In this document: in pieces, positions 8,242-16,652 of the stretch
How positions within the stretch are numbered: position 1 is the first letter of the stretch
Layout: each line of letters begins with the position of its first letter
NCBI GenBank assembly: GCA_963797265.1
Contig: CAWCOY010000002.1
Location: 372,001-436,000, forward strand
Source of the DNA: DASUPK01 sp963797265
GTDB taxonomy: Bacteria; Actinomycetota; Thermoleophilia; Solirubrobacterales; 70-9
DNA length: 64,000 nucleotides
Direction: 5' to 3'
The notes under the pieces: generated by a model
Told to the model about the DNA's origin: nothing
Databases searched by the model: none
What the model saw: only the letters and a program-made list of their open reading frames with translations
Position numbers and translations under genes: made by a program

Positions 8242-8829
8242 ATGCTTGGGTTACGGGGTAGAGGTCTCACATTTCCGGTCGCTGCGATCGCGGCGCTCGC
8301 GTGCGCGTGCCTCCTCGTCGCTTCGGCACCGGCACTTGGAGCAAGCGGCTTCGCCCACACGGCGACCTCGAAGGCGAAGCGCAGCAAGGCCTGCAAGAAG
8401 AAGCACAAGAGGGCCAGGAAGGCCGGCGCATGTAAGAAGCGCGGCGGCGATGCGTCATCGCCGGCCGTCCCTCGCACGGTGACCCTGACCTGGGATTCAG
8501 CGGCCGATATCGACCTCCAGGTCTACGACATCGATGGGCGCCACTCCGGTCTGCAGGGTCCGGCCATGGTCAACGGAATCCCCGGCGCCGCGCACTCGGA
8601 CAACGACACGGACGGCTTCGGCCCCGAGACTTTCGACGACCCGTCGGGCCGCAGGGTCGGATACCTGGTCTGTTACGTCTCCGGCCCGTACGCCAATGTC
8701 ACCCTGACCGACTCAGGCAATGACGGCGGCCACTACACCGCCGGCCTCGGGCCGACCGAATCGCCCCCGACCAAGGCCTACAGCACCTCCGTGGGCTGGG
8801 GATTCCTGCCGGTCGGCGCTCACTGCTGA
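8242..8829 (+). CDS. secreted protein with Lys-rich linker and small beta domain
   Basis: About 195 residues. A Sec signal peptide (MLGLRGRGLTFPVAAIAALA... ending near ASAPALGAS) precedes a very basic stretch (SKAKRSKACKKKHKRARK). A C-terminal domain of about 115 residues begins TVTLTWDSAADIDLQVYDI and resembles the DUF2135/pre-peptidase-like beta sandwiches. The KKKHKRxRK linker recurs in secreted proteins of this lineage and also appears at the C-terminus of the protease at 63154-64000. An upstream ATG at 8191 would add a 17-residue hydrophilic leader, which is unlikely for an exported protein. Confidence 0.6.
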   Translation: MLGLRGRGLTFPVAAIAALACACLLVASAPALGASGFAHTATSKAKRSKACKKKHKRARKAGACKKRGGDASSPAVPRTVTLTWDSAADIDLQVYDIDGRHSGLQGPAMVNGIPGAAHSDNDTDGFGPETFDDPSGRRVGYLVCYVSGPYANVTLTDSGNDGGHYTAGLGPTESPPTKAYSTSVGWGFLPVGAHC

Positions 8830-8869
8830 GCGAACTCGGCTGACCACGCCGCTTCGCAATCATGGGGGA

Positions 8870-9628
8870 GTGACCCCCGCCCTCCAGCTGCGCCAGCTCA
8901 CCAAGCGCTACGACGACGGCACGCTCGCTCTCGACGCGCTCGACCTCGAAGTGCCCGCGGGAAGCTTCTTCGGTCTGCTCGGCCCGAACGGCGCCGGCAA
9001 GACCACGCTGATCTCAGCGGTCTGCAACCTGATCCGGCTGACCGAGGGCGAGATCTCGGTCTTCGGCGAGCCAGGCGGCTCGATGGAGGCGCGCCGGCTG
9101 ATCGGGATCGCCGAGCAGGAGCCCAACCTCGACCGCTTCCTGACCGTCTTCGAGACGCTCGTCTACCACGGCGGCTACTACGGGATGAGCGGCGAGGCGG
9201 CTGCCGAGCGCGCCGAGGAGATGATCGACGTCTTCGACCTGCGCGCGAAGCGCGACGTGCGCGCGCCCAAGCTCTCCGGCGGGATGCGCCGCCGCCTGCT
9301 CCTGGCCCGGGCGCTGCTCCACGAGCCGCGCCTGGTGATCCTCGACGAGCCGACGGCCGGCGTCGACCTCGAGCTCCGCCACGAGCTCTGGCGCTACATC
9401 CGCCGTCTGCACGAGCGCGGCACGACGATCCTGCTCACCACCCATTACCTGGAGGAAGCCGAGGCCCTCTGCGAGGAGATCGCGCTGATCGGCGGCGGGC
9501 GGATCATGGCCCGCGACACCGCCGCCGGCCTGAAGGAGACCTTCGACGCCGCCACGCTCGAGGACGTCTACATGAAGACCGTGGCCGCCGGCCGCCGGGC
9601 CGTGGCCGTCGAGGAATCGCCCGCCTAG
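8870..9628 (+). CDS. ABC transporter ATP-binding protein (DrrA-like)
   Basis: A 252-residue ATPase with Walker A GPNGAGKTT (38-46), signature LSGGMRRRL, Walker B LVILDEPTAGVD and the switch segment TTHYLEEAE. This is the arrangement of DrrA/NodI-type ABC-2 ATPases. The start is GTG 8870: the residues before it do not resemble protein, and the frame upstream overlaps the previous gene. AATCAT lies 6 nt before GTG, so initiation may be leaderless. The matching permease is probably 11998-12780, about 2.4 kb downstream. Confidence 0.88.
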   Translation: MTPALQLRQLTKRYDDGTLALDALDLEVPAGSFFGLLGPNGAGKTTLISAVCNLIRLTEGEISVFGEPGGSMEARRLIGIAEQEPNLDRFLTVFETLVYHGGYYGMSGEAAAERAEEMIDVFDLRAKRDVRAPKLSGGMRRRLLLARALLHEPRLVILDEPTAGVDLELRHELWRYIRRLHERGTTILLTTHYLEEAEALCEEIALIGGGRIMARDTAAGLKETFDAATLEDVYMKTVAAGRRAVAVEESPA

Positions 9629-9714
9629 CGGCGCTCGCGCGGCAAACCGTTCGCGACCCTCGCTCGTAGCTCCCATTGGGGAGGAGCCAGGCAACCACAG
9701 GAGGGACACGGACC

Positions 9715-10230
9715 ATGCGAATCTCCAAGCGGGTTCCGATCACGGTCCTCGTCGCGGCGATCTCGACCGCGCTCGTGGGCGGAGCATTGAGTGCACTCGG
9801 CAGCGAAGGCGGACACGGCAAGGGACACGGAGGGCAGCTGGTCAGGGAATCGCTCGCCCCCTCGGTGCCCACCGATCCGGCGTTCCACGGCGTCACCCCC
9901 GGCAACTTGCCGTGGGTCTTGAAGGAGGGCGATGTGCGGCTCCGCAGCGACCGGCTGGATCTGCGGGTGCAAGGCCTGGTGATCCCGATCGCACCCGGGA
10001 ACGGCACCCCGGGGCCGGTCATGACGATCAGCGCCTCGCTTTACTGCGGCGCCGACTCGGACACGATGGCCGCAGCGACGACCGGGCAGGTGCCGATCGC
10101 CCGCGACGGTGACGCCCGGATCAGGGATGACTCGTTCGACGTCCCCTCGACCTGCCTGTCACCGGTGATCCTCGTTCACCCGAACGGGAACACCGCCAAC
10201 TACATCGCGGTCGACGGCTGGAAGATGTAG
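9715..10230 (+). CDS. secreted hypothetical protein
   Basis: 171 residues starting at ATG 9715 behind a strong AGGAGG site. The N-terminus MRISKRVPITVLVAAISTAL is a Sec signal or anchor, followed by a Gly/His-rich spacer (SEGGHGKGHGGQ). The mature domain includes a conserved-looking CGADSDTMAAATTGQVPI segment and two cysteines that could pair. No enzymatic motif is evident and no family was recognised. It sits between the ABC ATPase and a bidirectional terminator. Confidence 0.7.
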   Translation: MRISKRVPITVLVAAISTALVGGALSALGSEGGHGKGHGGQLVRESLAPSVPTDPAFHGVTPGNLPWVLKEGDVRLRSDRLDLRVQGLVIPIAPGNGTPGPVMTISASLYCGADSDTMAAATTGQVPIARDGDARIRDDSFDVPSTCLSPVILVHPNGNTANYIAVDGWKM

Positions 10231-10243
10231 ACGCAAACCCGTG

Positions 10244-10282
10244 GGGGCGGCCGGTCCTGCGGAGGATCGGGTCGGCCGCCCC
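10244..10282. terminator. bidirectional hairpin terminator
   Basis: A perfect 10-bp stem pairs GGGGCGGCCG (10244-10253) with CGGCCGCCCC (10273-10282) across a 19-nt loop, between the convergent genes ending at 10230 and 10282. There is no clear U-tract. Confidence 0.6.
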
Positions 10283-10683
10283 TAAGGGTTCTTCCGCTGC
10301 ATGAACCACTCGGTGAACTCGCGGCAGCGGCCCTCCGAGTCAAACTGCATGACGAAGCAGTTGTCGTAGACGCGCACGATCGGGCCGTCCGGAGAGTCCT
10401 TGTACGAGCTGATGCCGGTGGCAACCGCCACGTCGCCATCCACGGCGACGGCCCGGTAGGCGGCCTCGTAGGTGCCGGGCTCATCCCGCTCGGAGGCGTT
10501 GGGATTGTCGCCCTCGCCGAGCCAGGATGCGACCACCGCGGACCGCCCCTCGATCGCGTCGTCCTCGGGGTGGTAGCGATAGGTGATGTCCTCGGCGAAG
10601 AGCACCTCGATCTTCGTGCGGTCATAGCTCAGCCACGCCGCGACATAGTCGGCGAGCCAGCGGTCGACGTCCTCCTTCGTCAT
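10282..10683 (-). CDS. SnoaL-like/NTF2-fold protein
   Basis: A 133-residue single-domain protein of the NTF2/SnoaL cone fold. It has the N-terminal helix WLADYVAAWLSYDRTKIEVLFAEDITY, the central strand pair around AYRAVAVDGDVAVATGISSY and the final strand REFTEWFMQ. Members are ligand-binding proteins, isomerases or cyclases; no catalytic residues allow a choice. It stands alone on the minus strand, divergent from the glyoxalase-like gene 26 nt away. Confidence 0.8.
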   Translation of the reverse strand: MTKEDVDRWLADYVAAWLSYDRTKIEVLFAEDITYRYHPEDDAIEGRSAVVASWLGEGDNPNASERDEPGTYEAAYRAVAVDGDVAVATGISSYKDSPDGPIVRVYDNCFVMQFDSEGRCREFTEWFMQRKNP

Positions 10684-10697
10684 AGCGCGATCCTAGT

Positions 10698-10703
10698 TAC
10701 CGT
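10698..10703 (+). promoter_or_regulatory. leaderless-type -10 box TACCGT
   Basis: TACCGT is 6 nt before the ATG at 10710, placing the predicted transcript start at the start codon. Confidence 0.45.
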
Positions 10704-10709
10704 GAGGCG

Positions 10710-11057
10710 ATGATCAAGAGGGCGGTGCCGAATCTGCGCTCGGAGCGGCCAGAGGAAACGCGGAATTTCTTCGTCGGGCTGCTGGGCTTCGAGCCGGCGA
10801 TGGATCTGGGCTGGGTGGTGACCGTCGCGTCCCCGGACAACCCCTCGGCGCAGGTCACGATCATCGCCAATGACGACCCGTCGGCGCCTGGGATCTCCGT
10901 TGGGGTGGACGACGTGGACGCCGTCCACGCCCGCGCGGTGGAGCAGGGCTATGAGATCGCCTATCCGCTGCGCGACGAGGAGTGGGGAGTTCGCCGGTTC
11001 ATGCTGCGCGAGCCCGGAGGCACGATGGTCAACGTGGTCTCGCACCGCGAGCGCTAA
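10710..11057 (+). CDS. VOC family (glyoxalase/bleomycin-resistance-like) protein
   Basis: A 115-residue protein with two beta-alpha-beta-beta-beta modules: RSERPEETRNFFVGLLGFEPAMD and VGVDDVDAVHARAVEQGYEIAYP, with the closing FMLREPGGTMVNVVSH. The VOC metal ligands are only partly conserved, so it may be a binding protein rather than a metalloenzyme. The dehydratase gene starts 6 nt after its stop, so the two are probably co-transcribed from the leaderless-type promoter upstream. Confidence 0.85.
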   Translation: MIKRAVPNLRSERPEETRNFFVGLLGFEPAMDLGWVVTVASPDNPSAQVTIIANDDPSAPGISVGVDDVDAVHARAVEQGYEIAYPLRDEEWGVRRFMLREPGGTMVNVVSHRER

Positions 11058-11063
11058 CGCCAC

Positions 11064-11966
11064 ATGGATCTCTCGCTGACGCGAATCGAGGCGGCCGTCG
11101 GCGAGATCGATCCGGCCTTTCTCAACACTCCTCAGTTCGTCAGCGACCAGCTCTCCGAGAAGCTCGGGCGGGAGGTCTTGGTCAAGGTCGAGACCCTCAA
11201 CCCGATCGGCAGCTTCAAGGGGCGTGGCACCACGCTTGTGGCACGGAAGCTCGATCCCGCCCTCACCTGGGTTTGCGAGACCGCCGGCAACTTCGGGCAG
11301 GGACTCGCATACGCGGCACGGAAGCGTGGCGTGTCGGTCCAGATCTTCGTTCCCCCGAACGCCCCGGAGGGAAAGGTGGCGCGAATGCGCGCGCTCGGTG
11401 CCGAGGTCGAGGTGCATGAGCGTCCCGCATCGGCCGCTCGGGAATACGCCGACGCCAACGAGGGCCGGCTGCTCGTCGTCGACGGTCTGGATCCCACAAT
11501 CGCGGAGGGCGCGGGGACGATCGGCGTCGAGCTCGCCCCGGCGGGTCCGATCGACACGGCCGTGATCCAGCTGGGCGACGGGGCGCTGATCACCGGCGTC
11601 GCCCGCTGGCTGAAGTCACGGCTGCCCGGAATCAGGATCGTGGGCGTGTGCGCGAGCGGCGCTCCCGCCATGGAGCAAAGCTTCGCGGCCCGGCGGCCGA
11701 TCTCGGTCGCCGGGGAGGGCACGATCGCCGGGGCGCTGGCGATCACCGATCCGGTGCCTGAGTCGTTGGAGCGGATCCTGGAACTCGTCGACGAGGTTGT
11801 GCTCGTTGACGACGAGGACCTCCGAACCGCAATGGAGCTCATAGCCGAGTCGGTGGGTGTGCTGGTGGAGCCGGCCGGGGCCGCGGGGGTGGCAGCTCTG
11901 GCTCGACATCCGGAGGCGTTTGCCGGGGAACGCGTCGCCGTCCTCCTCACCGGCGCTGCCGCCTAG
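11064..11966 (+). CDS. threonine/serine dehydratase-like PLP enzyme (fold type II)
   Basis: 300 residues with the type II PLP core. The Schiff-base lysine lies in GSFKGRG (Lys52), the substrate loop in ETAGNFGQG, a phosphate-binding glycine loop in LGDGAL, and the C-terminal VEPAGAAG motif contacts the pyridine nitrogen. The glycine loop has Asp where threonine dehydratases have GGGGL, and the substrate loop begins TAGN rather than SxGN, so substrate preference may differ. There is no ACT regulatory domain, which fits a catabolic dehydratase or racemase. Confidence 0.82.
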   Translation: MDLSLTRIEAAVGEIDPAFLNTPQFVSDQLSEKLGREVLVKVETLNPIGSFKGRGTTLVARKLDPALTWVCETAGNFGQGLAYAARKRGVSVQIFVPPNAPEGKVARMRALGAEVEVHERPASAAREYADANEGRLLVVDGLDPTIAEGAGTIGVELAPAGPIDTAVIQLGDGALITGVARWLKSRLPGIRIVGVCASGAPAMEQSFAARRPISVAGEGTIAGALAITDPVPESLERILELVDEVVLVDDEDLRTAMELIAESVGVLVEPAGAAGVAALARHPEAFAGERVAVLLTGAAA

Positions 11967-11984
11967 CCCACGCGGGGCCACGGC

Positions 11985-11990
11985 TAGTGT
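11985..11990 (+). promoter_or_regulatory. leaderless-type -10 box TAGTGT
   Basis: TAGTGT lies 7 nt before the ATG at 11998. No ribosome binding site is present in the 7-nt spacer. Confidence 0.5.
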
Positions 11991-11997
11991 GTTTGCG

Positions 11998-12780
11998 ATG
12001 AGCGAGCACGTCCAGCCGAACCCCTGGCAGGGCTTCCTCTGGCTCTCGCGGCGCGAGTGTCACCGCGTCCTGCGCCTCTGGACCCAGACGACGCTCGCGC
12101 CGGTCGTCTCCTCCCTGCTCTTCATCGTCGTCTTCGGCCTCTCGCTCGGCGGCCGGATCAAGCAGGTGCAGGGCTTCGACTACGACGAGTTCATCGTCCC
12201 CGGCCTGATCGCGATGGCGATGGCCCAGGCTGCCTACTCCAACAACGCGTCGACGATCTTCCAGGGCCGGAGCGACCGCTACATCGATGACGTCCTCGCC
12301 GCCCCGATGCACAACTGGCAGGTCAACCTCGGCTACCTGGTCGGCGGCGCCTTCCGTGCGCTGATCATCGGCGTCGGCCTCGCCGCCCTCGCGATCCCGA
12401 TCACCGGCGCACCGGTCAACCAGCCGGCACTCCTGATCGTCGCCGTCCTGCTGCTGGTCTGCGGCTTCGGCGCCCTCGGCACGATCGTCGGCATCTACGC
12501 CGAGACCTTCGACCACACGAGCTTCATCAACAACATCGTCATCCTCCCCCTTACCTTCCTCGGCGGCGTCTTCTACTCCGTGTCCCGCCTAGGAGCTCCG
12601 TGGGAGCAGCTCTCGCACGTGAACCCGCTCTTTTACGTCGTGGAGACGATCCGCTACGGCTTCCTCGGCGTCTCCGACGTCAGCCCCTGGATCGCCTTCG
12701 CGGTGGTCGCAGCGATGTGCCTGGCGCTGCTGGCCTGGAGCCAGTGGCTGTTCACGAGCGGGCGGAAGCTGAAGCCGTAG
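11998..12780 (+). CDS. ABC-2 type transporter permease (DrrB/NodJ-like)
   Basis: A 260-residue membrane protein with six predicted helices and the ABC-2 family features: EFIVPGLIAMAMAQAAYSNN, the RYIDDVLAAPMHNWQV loop, and PLTFLGGVFYSVSRL near the last helices. Start ATG 11998 has a TAGTGT box 7 nt upstream. The likely partner is the ATPase at 8870-9628. The pair is interrupted by four genes, one of them on the opposite strand, so it cannot be one transcript. Probable role is drug or lipid export. Confidence 0.88.
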   Translation: MSEHVQPNPWQGFLWLSRRECHRVLRLWTQTTLAPVVSSLLFIVVFGLSLGGRIKQVQGFDYDEFIVPGLIAMAMAQAAYSNNASTIFQGRSDRYIDDVLAAPMHNWQVNLGYLVGGAFRALIIGVGLAALAIPITGAPVNQPALLIVAVLLLVCGFGALGTIVGIYAETFDHTSFINNIVILPLTFLGGVFYSVSRLGAPWEQLSHVNPLFYVVETIRYGFLGVSDVSPWIAFAVVAAMCLALLAWSQWLFTSGRKLKP

Positions 12781-13171
12781 CCTCGACTAAGACTTCGGGA
12801 AGTGAAGCGCCCGGCTCGACGTGAACGCAGCTGCGTGCTGGCCCGAACGGGGCGGCGATCGGCTCGTACGCAACCAAGCGACCGCCGATCCGGACCTCCC
12901 CGAGGGGCCGCCACGGCTCGCGAACGAAAAAGCCGGCGACAATCGCCTCGGGTCGGCCGCTCGAGGCGCACCAGCGATCAAGGCGCTGCGCCTCCTCGAA
13001 GCACGTCACCCGCACCCGCGTCGCGCGCCGCGGATGGACAACCATGTACGCCGTCGTCTCCGCGCCGTCGGCCAACCCGATGCGCGACAGCTCGTAGCGT
13101 CGTCCGTCAGGAGTGTTGTGCGACACGCCGCTGCATCCTGATGACTTTCTCCGCGGCCTGACCAGGGGCAC
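12752..13171 (-). pseudogene. possible truncated phosphodiester-glycosidase (NAGPA-like) protein
   Basis: The 139-codon frame contains a coherent segment, YELSRIGLADGAETTAYMVVH through IVAGFFVREPWRPLGEVRIG. It resembles the N-terminal strands of exopolysaccharide/phosphodiester glycosidase proteins, in which an AGFF-type motif begins the active domain. After about residue 115 the sequence becomes low-complexity and stops, overlapping the permease gene by 29 nt. The expected C-terminal two thirds are missing. A GTG at 13114 is the likely original start. A gene fragment is the simplest reading; a short functional protein is not excluded. Confidence 0.4.
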
Positions 13172-13175
13172 TCCC

Positions 13176-13181
13176 TAACCT
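13176..13181 (+). promoter_or_regulatory. leaderless-type -10 box TAACCT
   Basis: TAACCT lies 6 nt before the ATG at 13188. No ribosome binding site is visible. Confidence 0.45.
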
Positions 13182-13187
13182 CAAGGC

Positions 13188-13760
13188 ATGAGGGAGATCC
13201 TCGTTCCCCCGCTGCGTGCCACAGCCTTCGCCGCCTTCATCGCCGGGTGCCTGCTCTTGTTTTTCAACCCGCCGTCGTTCGCTCATCTCGGTGGGCTGAT
13301 GACGATCGTGGTCGGGGCGGTTGCGATCGTGCTGATCACCGCCTGGGCAACGACGATGGCGATCGGCAGGGAGATGCCCGAGCCCGAGTTCCGGAAGCTC
13401 GTCGATCGGAGCGAGGCGCTCGCCGCGATGCCGGCTCCCGACTATCCGCCGAGCGACTTCGATCTCCTGGTGATCGAGGCGATCGACAACCTCCCGCCGG
13501 ACTTCCAAGCACTGCTGGAGGACACACCGGTGGTGATCTCGAACCTCGGTCACGAGCACCGCGCCTACGGGATGTACATGGGCGGCACGGTCGCGCGCGA
13601 CATCTATCCCGACCGGATCGTGATCTACCAGGACACTTTGGAGCGGGACTTCGGACACGATCCGGACCTGCTCCGCGGGCAGGTCGAGCGGACGGTGAAG
13701 CACGAGCTGGCACACCACCTGGGCTGGGGCGAGTCCGGCGTGCGCGGGCTCGGGCTCTGA
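13188..13760 (+). CDS. membrane-anchored metallopeptidase family (zincin) protein
   Basis: 190 residues. Two hydrophobic segments (about 10-30 and 36-58) precede a zincin-like domain of about 125 residues with the active-site motif KHELAHHLGWGE (His172, Glu173, His176). The soluble part matches the short bacterial metallopeptidase family that is usually a stand-alone cytosolic protein of about 120 residues (DFQALLEDTPVVISN, RIVIYQDTLERD). The added N-terminal membrane pair is a variation. Substrate unknown. Confidence 0.8.
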   Translation: MREILVPPLRATAFAAFIAGCLLLFFNPPSFAHLGGLMTIVVGAVAIVLITAWATTMAIGREMPEPEFRKLVDRSEALAAMPAPDYPPSDFDLLVIEAIDNLPPDFQALLEDTPVVISNLGHEHRAYGMYMGGTVARDIYPDRIVIYQDTLERDFGHDPDLLRGQVERTVKHELAHHLGWGESGVRGLGL

Positions 13761-13787
13761 GCTCCCCAGCTGTGAGAGATTGACCCG

Positions 13788-14534
13788 GTGCCCAACCCTC
13801 GCCTTCTGCTCTGCCCACAGTTCACAGAGGTGGGGTGGACCATCGCGCCGCAGCTTTCGGAATGGGCTGAGGTCGCGACGTTCGACGCACCCGGTGTCGG
13901 CGATGAGCCGACGCCCGGCGGCGATCCACGGGGCTTCGATCGTGAGCTGGTCGTTCAGAGGGCGCTGCAGGAGGTCGACCGGCTGGGGTGGGACTCGTAC
14001 TTCGTGGTCGGCGATGCCTGGGGAACCGCGACCGCGGTGCGACTAGCTGCGGCCAGGCCGGATCCGGTGCTCGGCATTGCGCTCGGGCATGCTTCGCTCG
14101 GGTATGAGCGAGAGGGCCAGCGGCCCGCCGTGAACAAGGAGGTGACCGCGGCGATGACGCAGCTCCTGCGCAGCGACTACGACTCGTTCGTCCGCTACGG
14201 GATGACCCAGTTCACGCAGGGTGGATTCGACGAGGAGACCTCCCAACGGATCGTGGAGCGATTTCCGCCGATGGAGATCGCCTCGAAGGTCTGGGAGTCG
14301 AACATCGAAAGGACCGAGCCGATCGGCGAGCTCCTCGGGCAACTGGACGTACCGATCCTCCTGTCGAAGCATGAGGGCTGCCTGGTGTTCACGGCCGAGG
14401 GCTACGAGGACGCGGTCCGGGCATTTCCGGAAGCGCGCAGGACGAGCGTCAGCCGATCGTCGTCCGCCAGCGAGGAATTCGCCGCCGCCCTCGAGGACTT
14501 TTGTGCGAGCGTGCTCAAGAGCGCCCAGTCGTAG
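13788..14534 (+). CDS. alpha/beta hydrolase-fold protein lacking the nucleophile
   Basis: A 248-residue alpha/beta-hydrolase fold protein (RLLLCPQFTEVGWTIAPQL, oxyanion region, cap helices, C-terminal LLSKHEGCLVF). At the nucleophile elbow, where active enzymes have G-x-S-x-G, the sequence is G75-D-A77-W-G79: Ala replaces the catalytic Ser. It therefore cannot be a classical serine hydrolase. A binding or pseudoenzyme role, or a variant using Asp76, are alternatives. Start is GTG 13788. The 3' end overlaps the convergent MOSC gene by 20 nt. Confidence 0.7.
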   Translation: MPNPRLLLCPQFTEVGWTIAPQLSEWAEVATFDAPGVGDEPTPGGDPRGFDRELVVQRALQEVDRLGWDSYFVVGDAWGTATAVRLAAARPDPVLGIALGHASLGYEREGQRPAVNKEVTAAMTQLLRSDYDSFVRYGMTQFTQGGFDEETSQRIVERFPPMEIASKVWESNIERTEPIGELLGQLDVPILLSKHEGCLVFTAEGYEDAVRAFPEARRTSVSRSSSASEEFAAALEDFCASVLKSAQS

Positions 14535-15243
14535 CGGACAGCGGATCCCCCACCGCGACGCGGCCGGGCTTCGTCACAAGGGCCCCGACTGCGAGGCACG
14601 TGTCGCGCTCTCGAGCGATCGTCCGAAGCACGTTCAGATCGCGCTCGATGCCGCCGGGCTGCGGACGCACCGTCATCACGCAGCGCTCAATTCGCATGCC
14701 CACCTCGATCACGGCGTCGCCGAGCCCGACCTGCGACCCGACGAGCGAGTCCTCTCCTTCGCCTTCGAGCAGCACATTGGAGCGGAACCGCCGCCGATCC
14801 CAGTTTCGGATGGTTGCGGTCGACACCAGCGACACCCGCGCGTCCGGCGAGTCGTGGAACGCTCCGGGCGCTCCTTCGAACGGCGCCCAGTCGCGCTCCC
14901 TCTCCTGTTCGAAGTCGACGACCGGGTTCTCGTAGCGGCGGGGCACGTCCGCATCGAGCGAGCGCAGCGTCACCGGCCGGTCGAGCCACGCCGACAGCGC
15001 TGCGTCATTGCGGGCCAAGGAACCATCGGGCAACACGATGTCGACGCCGCCGTCGTCACGCAATCGAGCCGATGCGAACAGCAGCTCGGGAACGCGCCGC
15101 GCCGTGAGCCCGAAGCGGGTCTCGACGTCGTAGATCGCATACCGACGGTCACCCTCGAGACCGTCGCGCGTCACCTCCGCTGAATCGAGTTGCTCGCCCT
15201 GCAGCGACTTGACCGGATAGCGCCACAACTCCAAGACGCGCAT
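14515..15243 (-). CDS. MOSC domain-containing protein (molybdenum cofactor-binding type)
   Basis: A 242-residue protein starting at ATG 15243 with the MOSC N-terminal beta barrel signature MRVLELWRYPVKSLQGEQL and the conserved RRYAIYD. The C-terminal MOSC domain includes RFRSNVLLEGEG and the conserved Cys in ERCVMTVRPQPG, the residue that binds Moco in mARC-like proteins. Likely a Moco-dependent reductase subunit or a Mo/Fe-S sulfur carrier. No partner redox genes are adjacent. Confidence 0.88.
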   Translation of the reverse strand: MRVLELWRYPVKSLQGEQLDSAEVTRDGLEGDRRYAIYDVETRFGLTARRVPELLFASARLRDDGGVDIVLPDGSLARNDAALSAWLDRPVTLRSLDADVPRRYENPVVDFEQERERDWAPFEGAPGAFHDSPDARVSLVSTATIRNWDRRRFRSNVLLEGEGEDSLVGSQVGLGDAVIEVGMRIERCVMTVRPQPGGIERDLNVLRTIARERDTCLAVGALVTKPGRVAVGDPLSATTGRS

Positions 15244-15304
15244 GGCGACGAAGCTACCCCATGCCCATTTGGGATGACGTGACGAGCCGACCGTTATCGC
15301 ACGG

Positions 15305-16651
15305 TCATCGCGGCGGGATGTTCTGGTTGCGGTGCAGGACGTTGTCCGGGTCGTAGCGAGACTTGAGGGCCTGCAGGCGGTCGAAGTTCTCGGGCCCGAA
15401 GGCCGCACGCACGCGCTCGAGGGGCTCGTCCGCCTGCATGTAGTTGGCGTAGCCACCGCTGACTGACCATGGCTCGATCGCGGCCGCCGTCTCGCGGTCC
15501 CAGGCGATGTACTCGTCGTCGAGGCCGGGGTCCTCCCAGCTCGCCATGACGCTGATGTTGAAGGCGGCGTCGCGGTAGCCGAGCGCGGCGCTGTCGGGGT
15601 CGACGTCCTTGGGCGCGCCGTGCAGGGACTCGAACAGGATCCCGCCCGGCGGGCGGCCCAGCGTGCCCATCCGGCCGACCAGCTCGTCGATCAGCTCGTC
15701 GGTGAGCTCGCGGACGAAGTGGCCCTTCCAGTAGTTGCGGTCGACGCCGTAGCCGGGGTCGAAGATCCGTTGCTGGTCGAGGAAGGATTGCTCCCGGACG
15801 CCGTTATTGACCAAGCCCTCGAACGAGCGCAGGACGCCCAGATCGTCCGGCTCGCCGTCGGAGCCCGTGTAACAGGGGACGACGACCAGCTTGGGCGTCA
15901 GGGACTCGTCGATGGTCATCTGCGCCTGGATCGAGAGGTCGCGCGGGCCATCGGTCGCGACGTCGCGGAAGCGGCGCAGGGCCTCGCGGACCGGCTCCTC
16001 ACCCGCGTACTCGAGCCGGCCGCCGACCACGCGCTCGAGGGGATGGAGCCGGAAGGTGGCCCGGGTGACGACCCCGAAGTTGCCGCCACCGCCACGCAGA
16101 CCCCAGAGCAGCTCTGCGTTCTCCTCGTCGGTGGCCCTGATCCTCTCGCCCGCCGGGGTGACCAGCTCCGCGCCGATCAGGTTGTCGCAGGTGAGGCCGT
16201 GCTGCGCAGTCAGGTGGCCGATCCCGCCGCCGAGCGCGAGGCCCGTGACACCCGTGGAGCCGACCACGCCGCCCGGCGTGACCAGGCCGTGCTGCTGGGT
16301 GGCGGCGTCGAAGTCGAGCCAGGTCGCGCCGCCCTCGGAGATCGCGACGCGCCGCTCCGGATCGACCTCGGCGTTCCGCATCCGCGAGAGGTCGATCACC
16401 AGGCCGTCGTCAACCGCGCAGTGCCCGGCGGGGTTGTGGCCGCCGCCGCGCACGGCGACCTCGAGGCCCTCAGACTGGGCGAAGGCGAGGGCGGAAGCCA
16501 CGTCGTCCGCGTCGACGCAGCGCGCGATCACCGCGGGCCACCGGTCGATCAGCAGGTTGAAGCAGAGGCGGGCACGCTCGTACTCGCGATCGGACGACTC
16601 GAGGACGTCGCCCGTCAGCGATTCTCGGAGTTCTTCGACCGGTGCCGCCAT
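15305..16651 (-). CDS. FAD-binding oxidoreductase, berberine-bridge-enzyme-like
   Basis: 448 residues, VAO/BBE family. The PCMH-type FAD domain shows VAVRGGGHNPAG, where His72 is the usual 8-alpha-histidyl FAD attachment site, then GGATWLDFDAATQQHGLVTPGG and ALGGGIGHLTAQHG. The C-terminal BBE motif NYMQADEP...RYDPDNVLHRNQNIPP is intact. Probable cytosolic sugar, alcohol or secondary-metabolite oxidase. It lies 1 nt from the upstream DHFR-like gene, indicating one operon. A paralogue is at 19567-20949. Confidence 0.9.
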   Translation of the reverse strand: MAAPVEELRESLTGDVLESSDREYERARLCFNLLIDRWPAVIARCVDADDVASALAFAQSEGLEVAVRGGGHNPAGHCAVDDGLVIDLSRMRNAEVDPERRVAISEGGATWLDFDAATQQHGLVTPGGVVGSTGVTGLALGGGIGHLTAQHGLTCDNLIGAELVTPAGERIRATDEENAELLWGLRGGGGNFGVVTRATFRLHPLERVVGGRLEYAGEEPVREALRRFRDVATDGPRDLSIQAQMTIDESLTPKLVVVPCYTGSDGEPDDLGVLRSFEGLVNNGVREQSFLDQQRIFDPGYGVDRNYWKGHFVRELTDELIDELVGRMGTLGRPPGGILFESLHGAPKDVDPDSAALGYRDAAFNISVMASWEDPGLDDEYIAWDRETAAAIEPWSVSGGYANYMQADEPLERVRAAFGPENFDRLQALKSRYDPDNVLHRNQNIPPR

Positions 16652-16652
16652 C

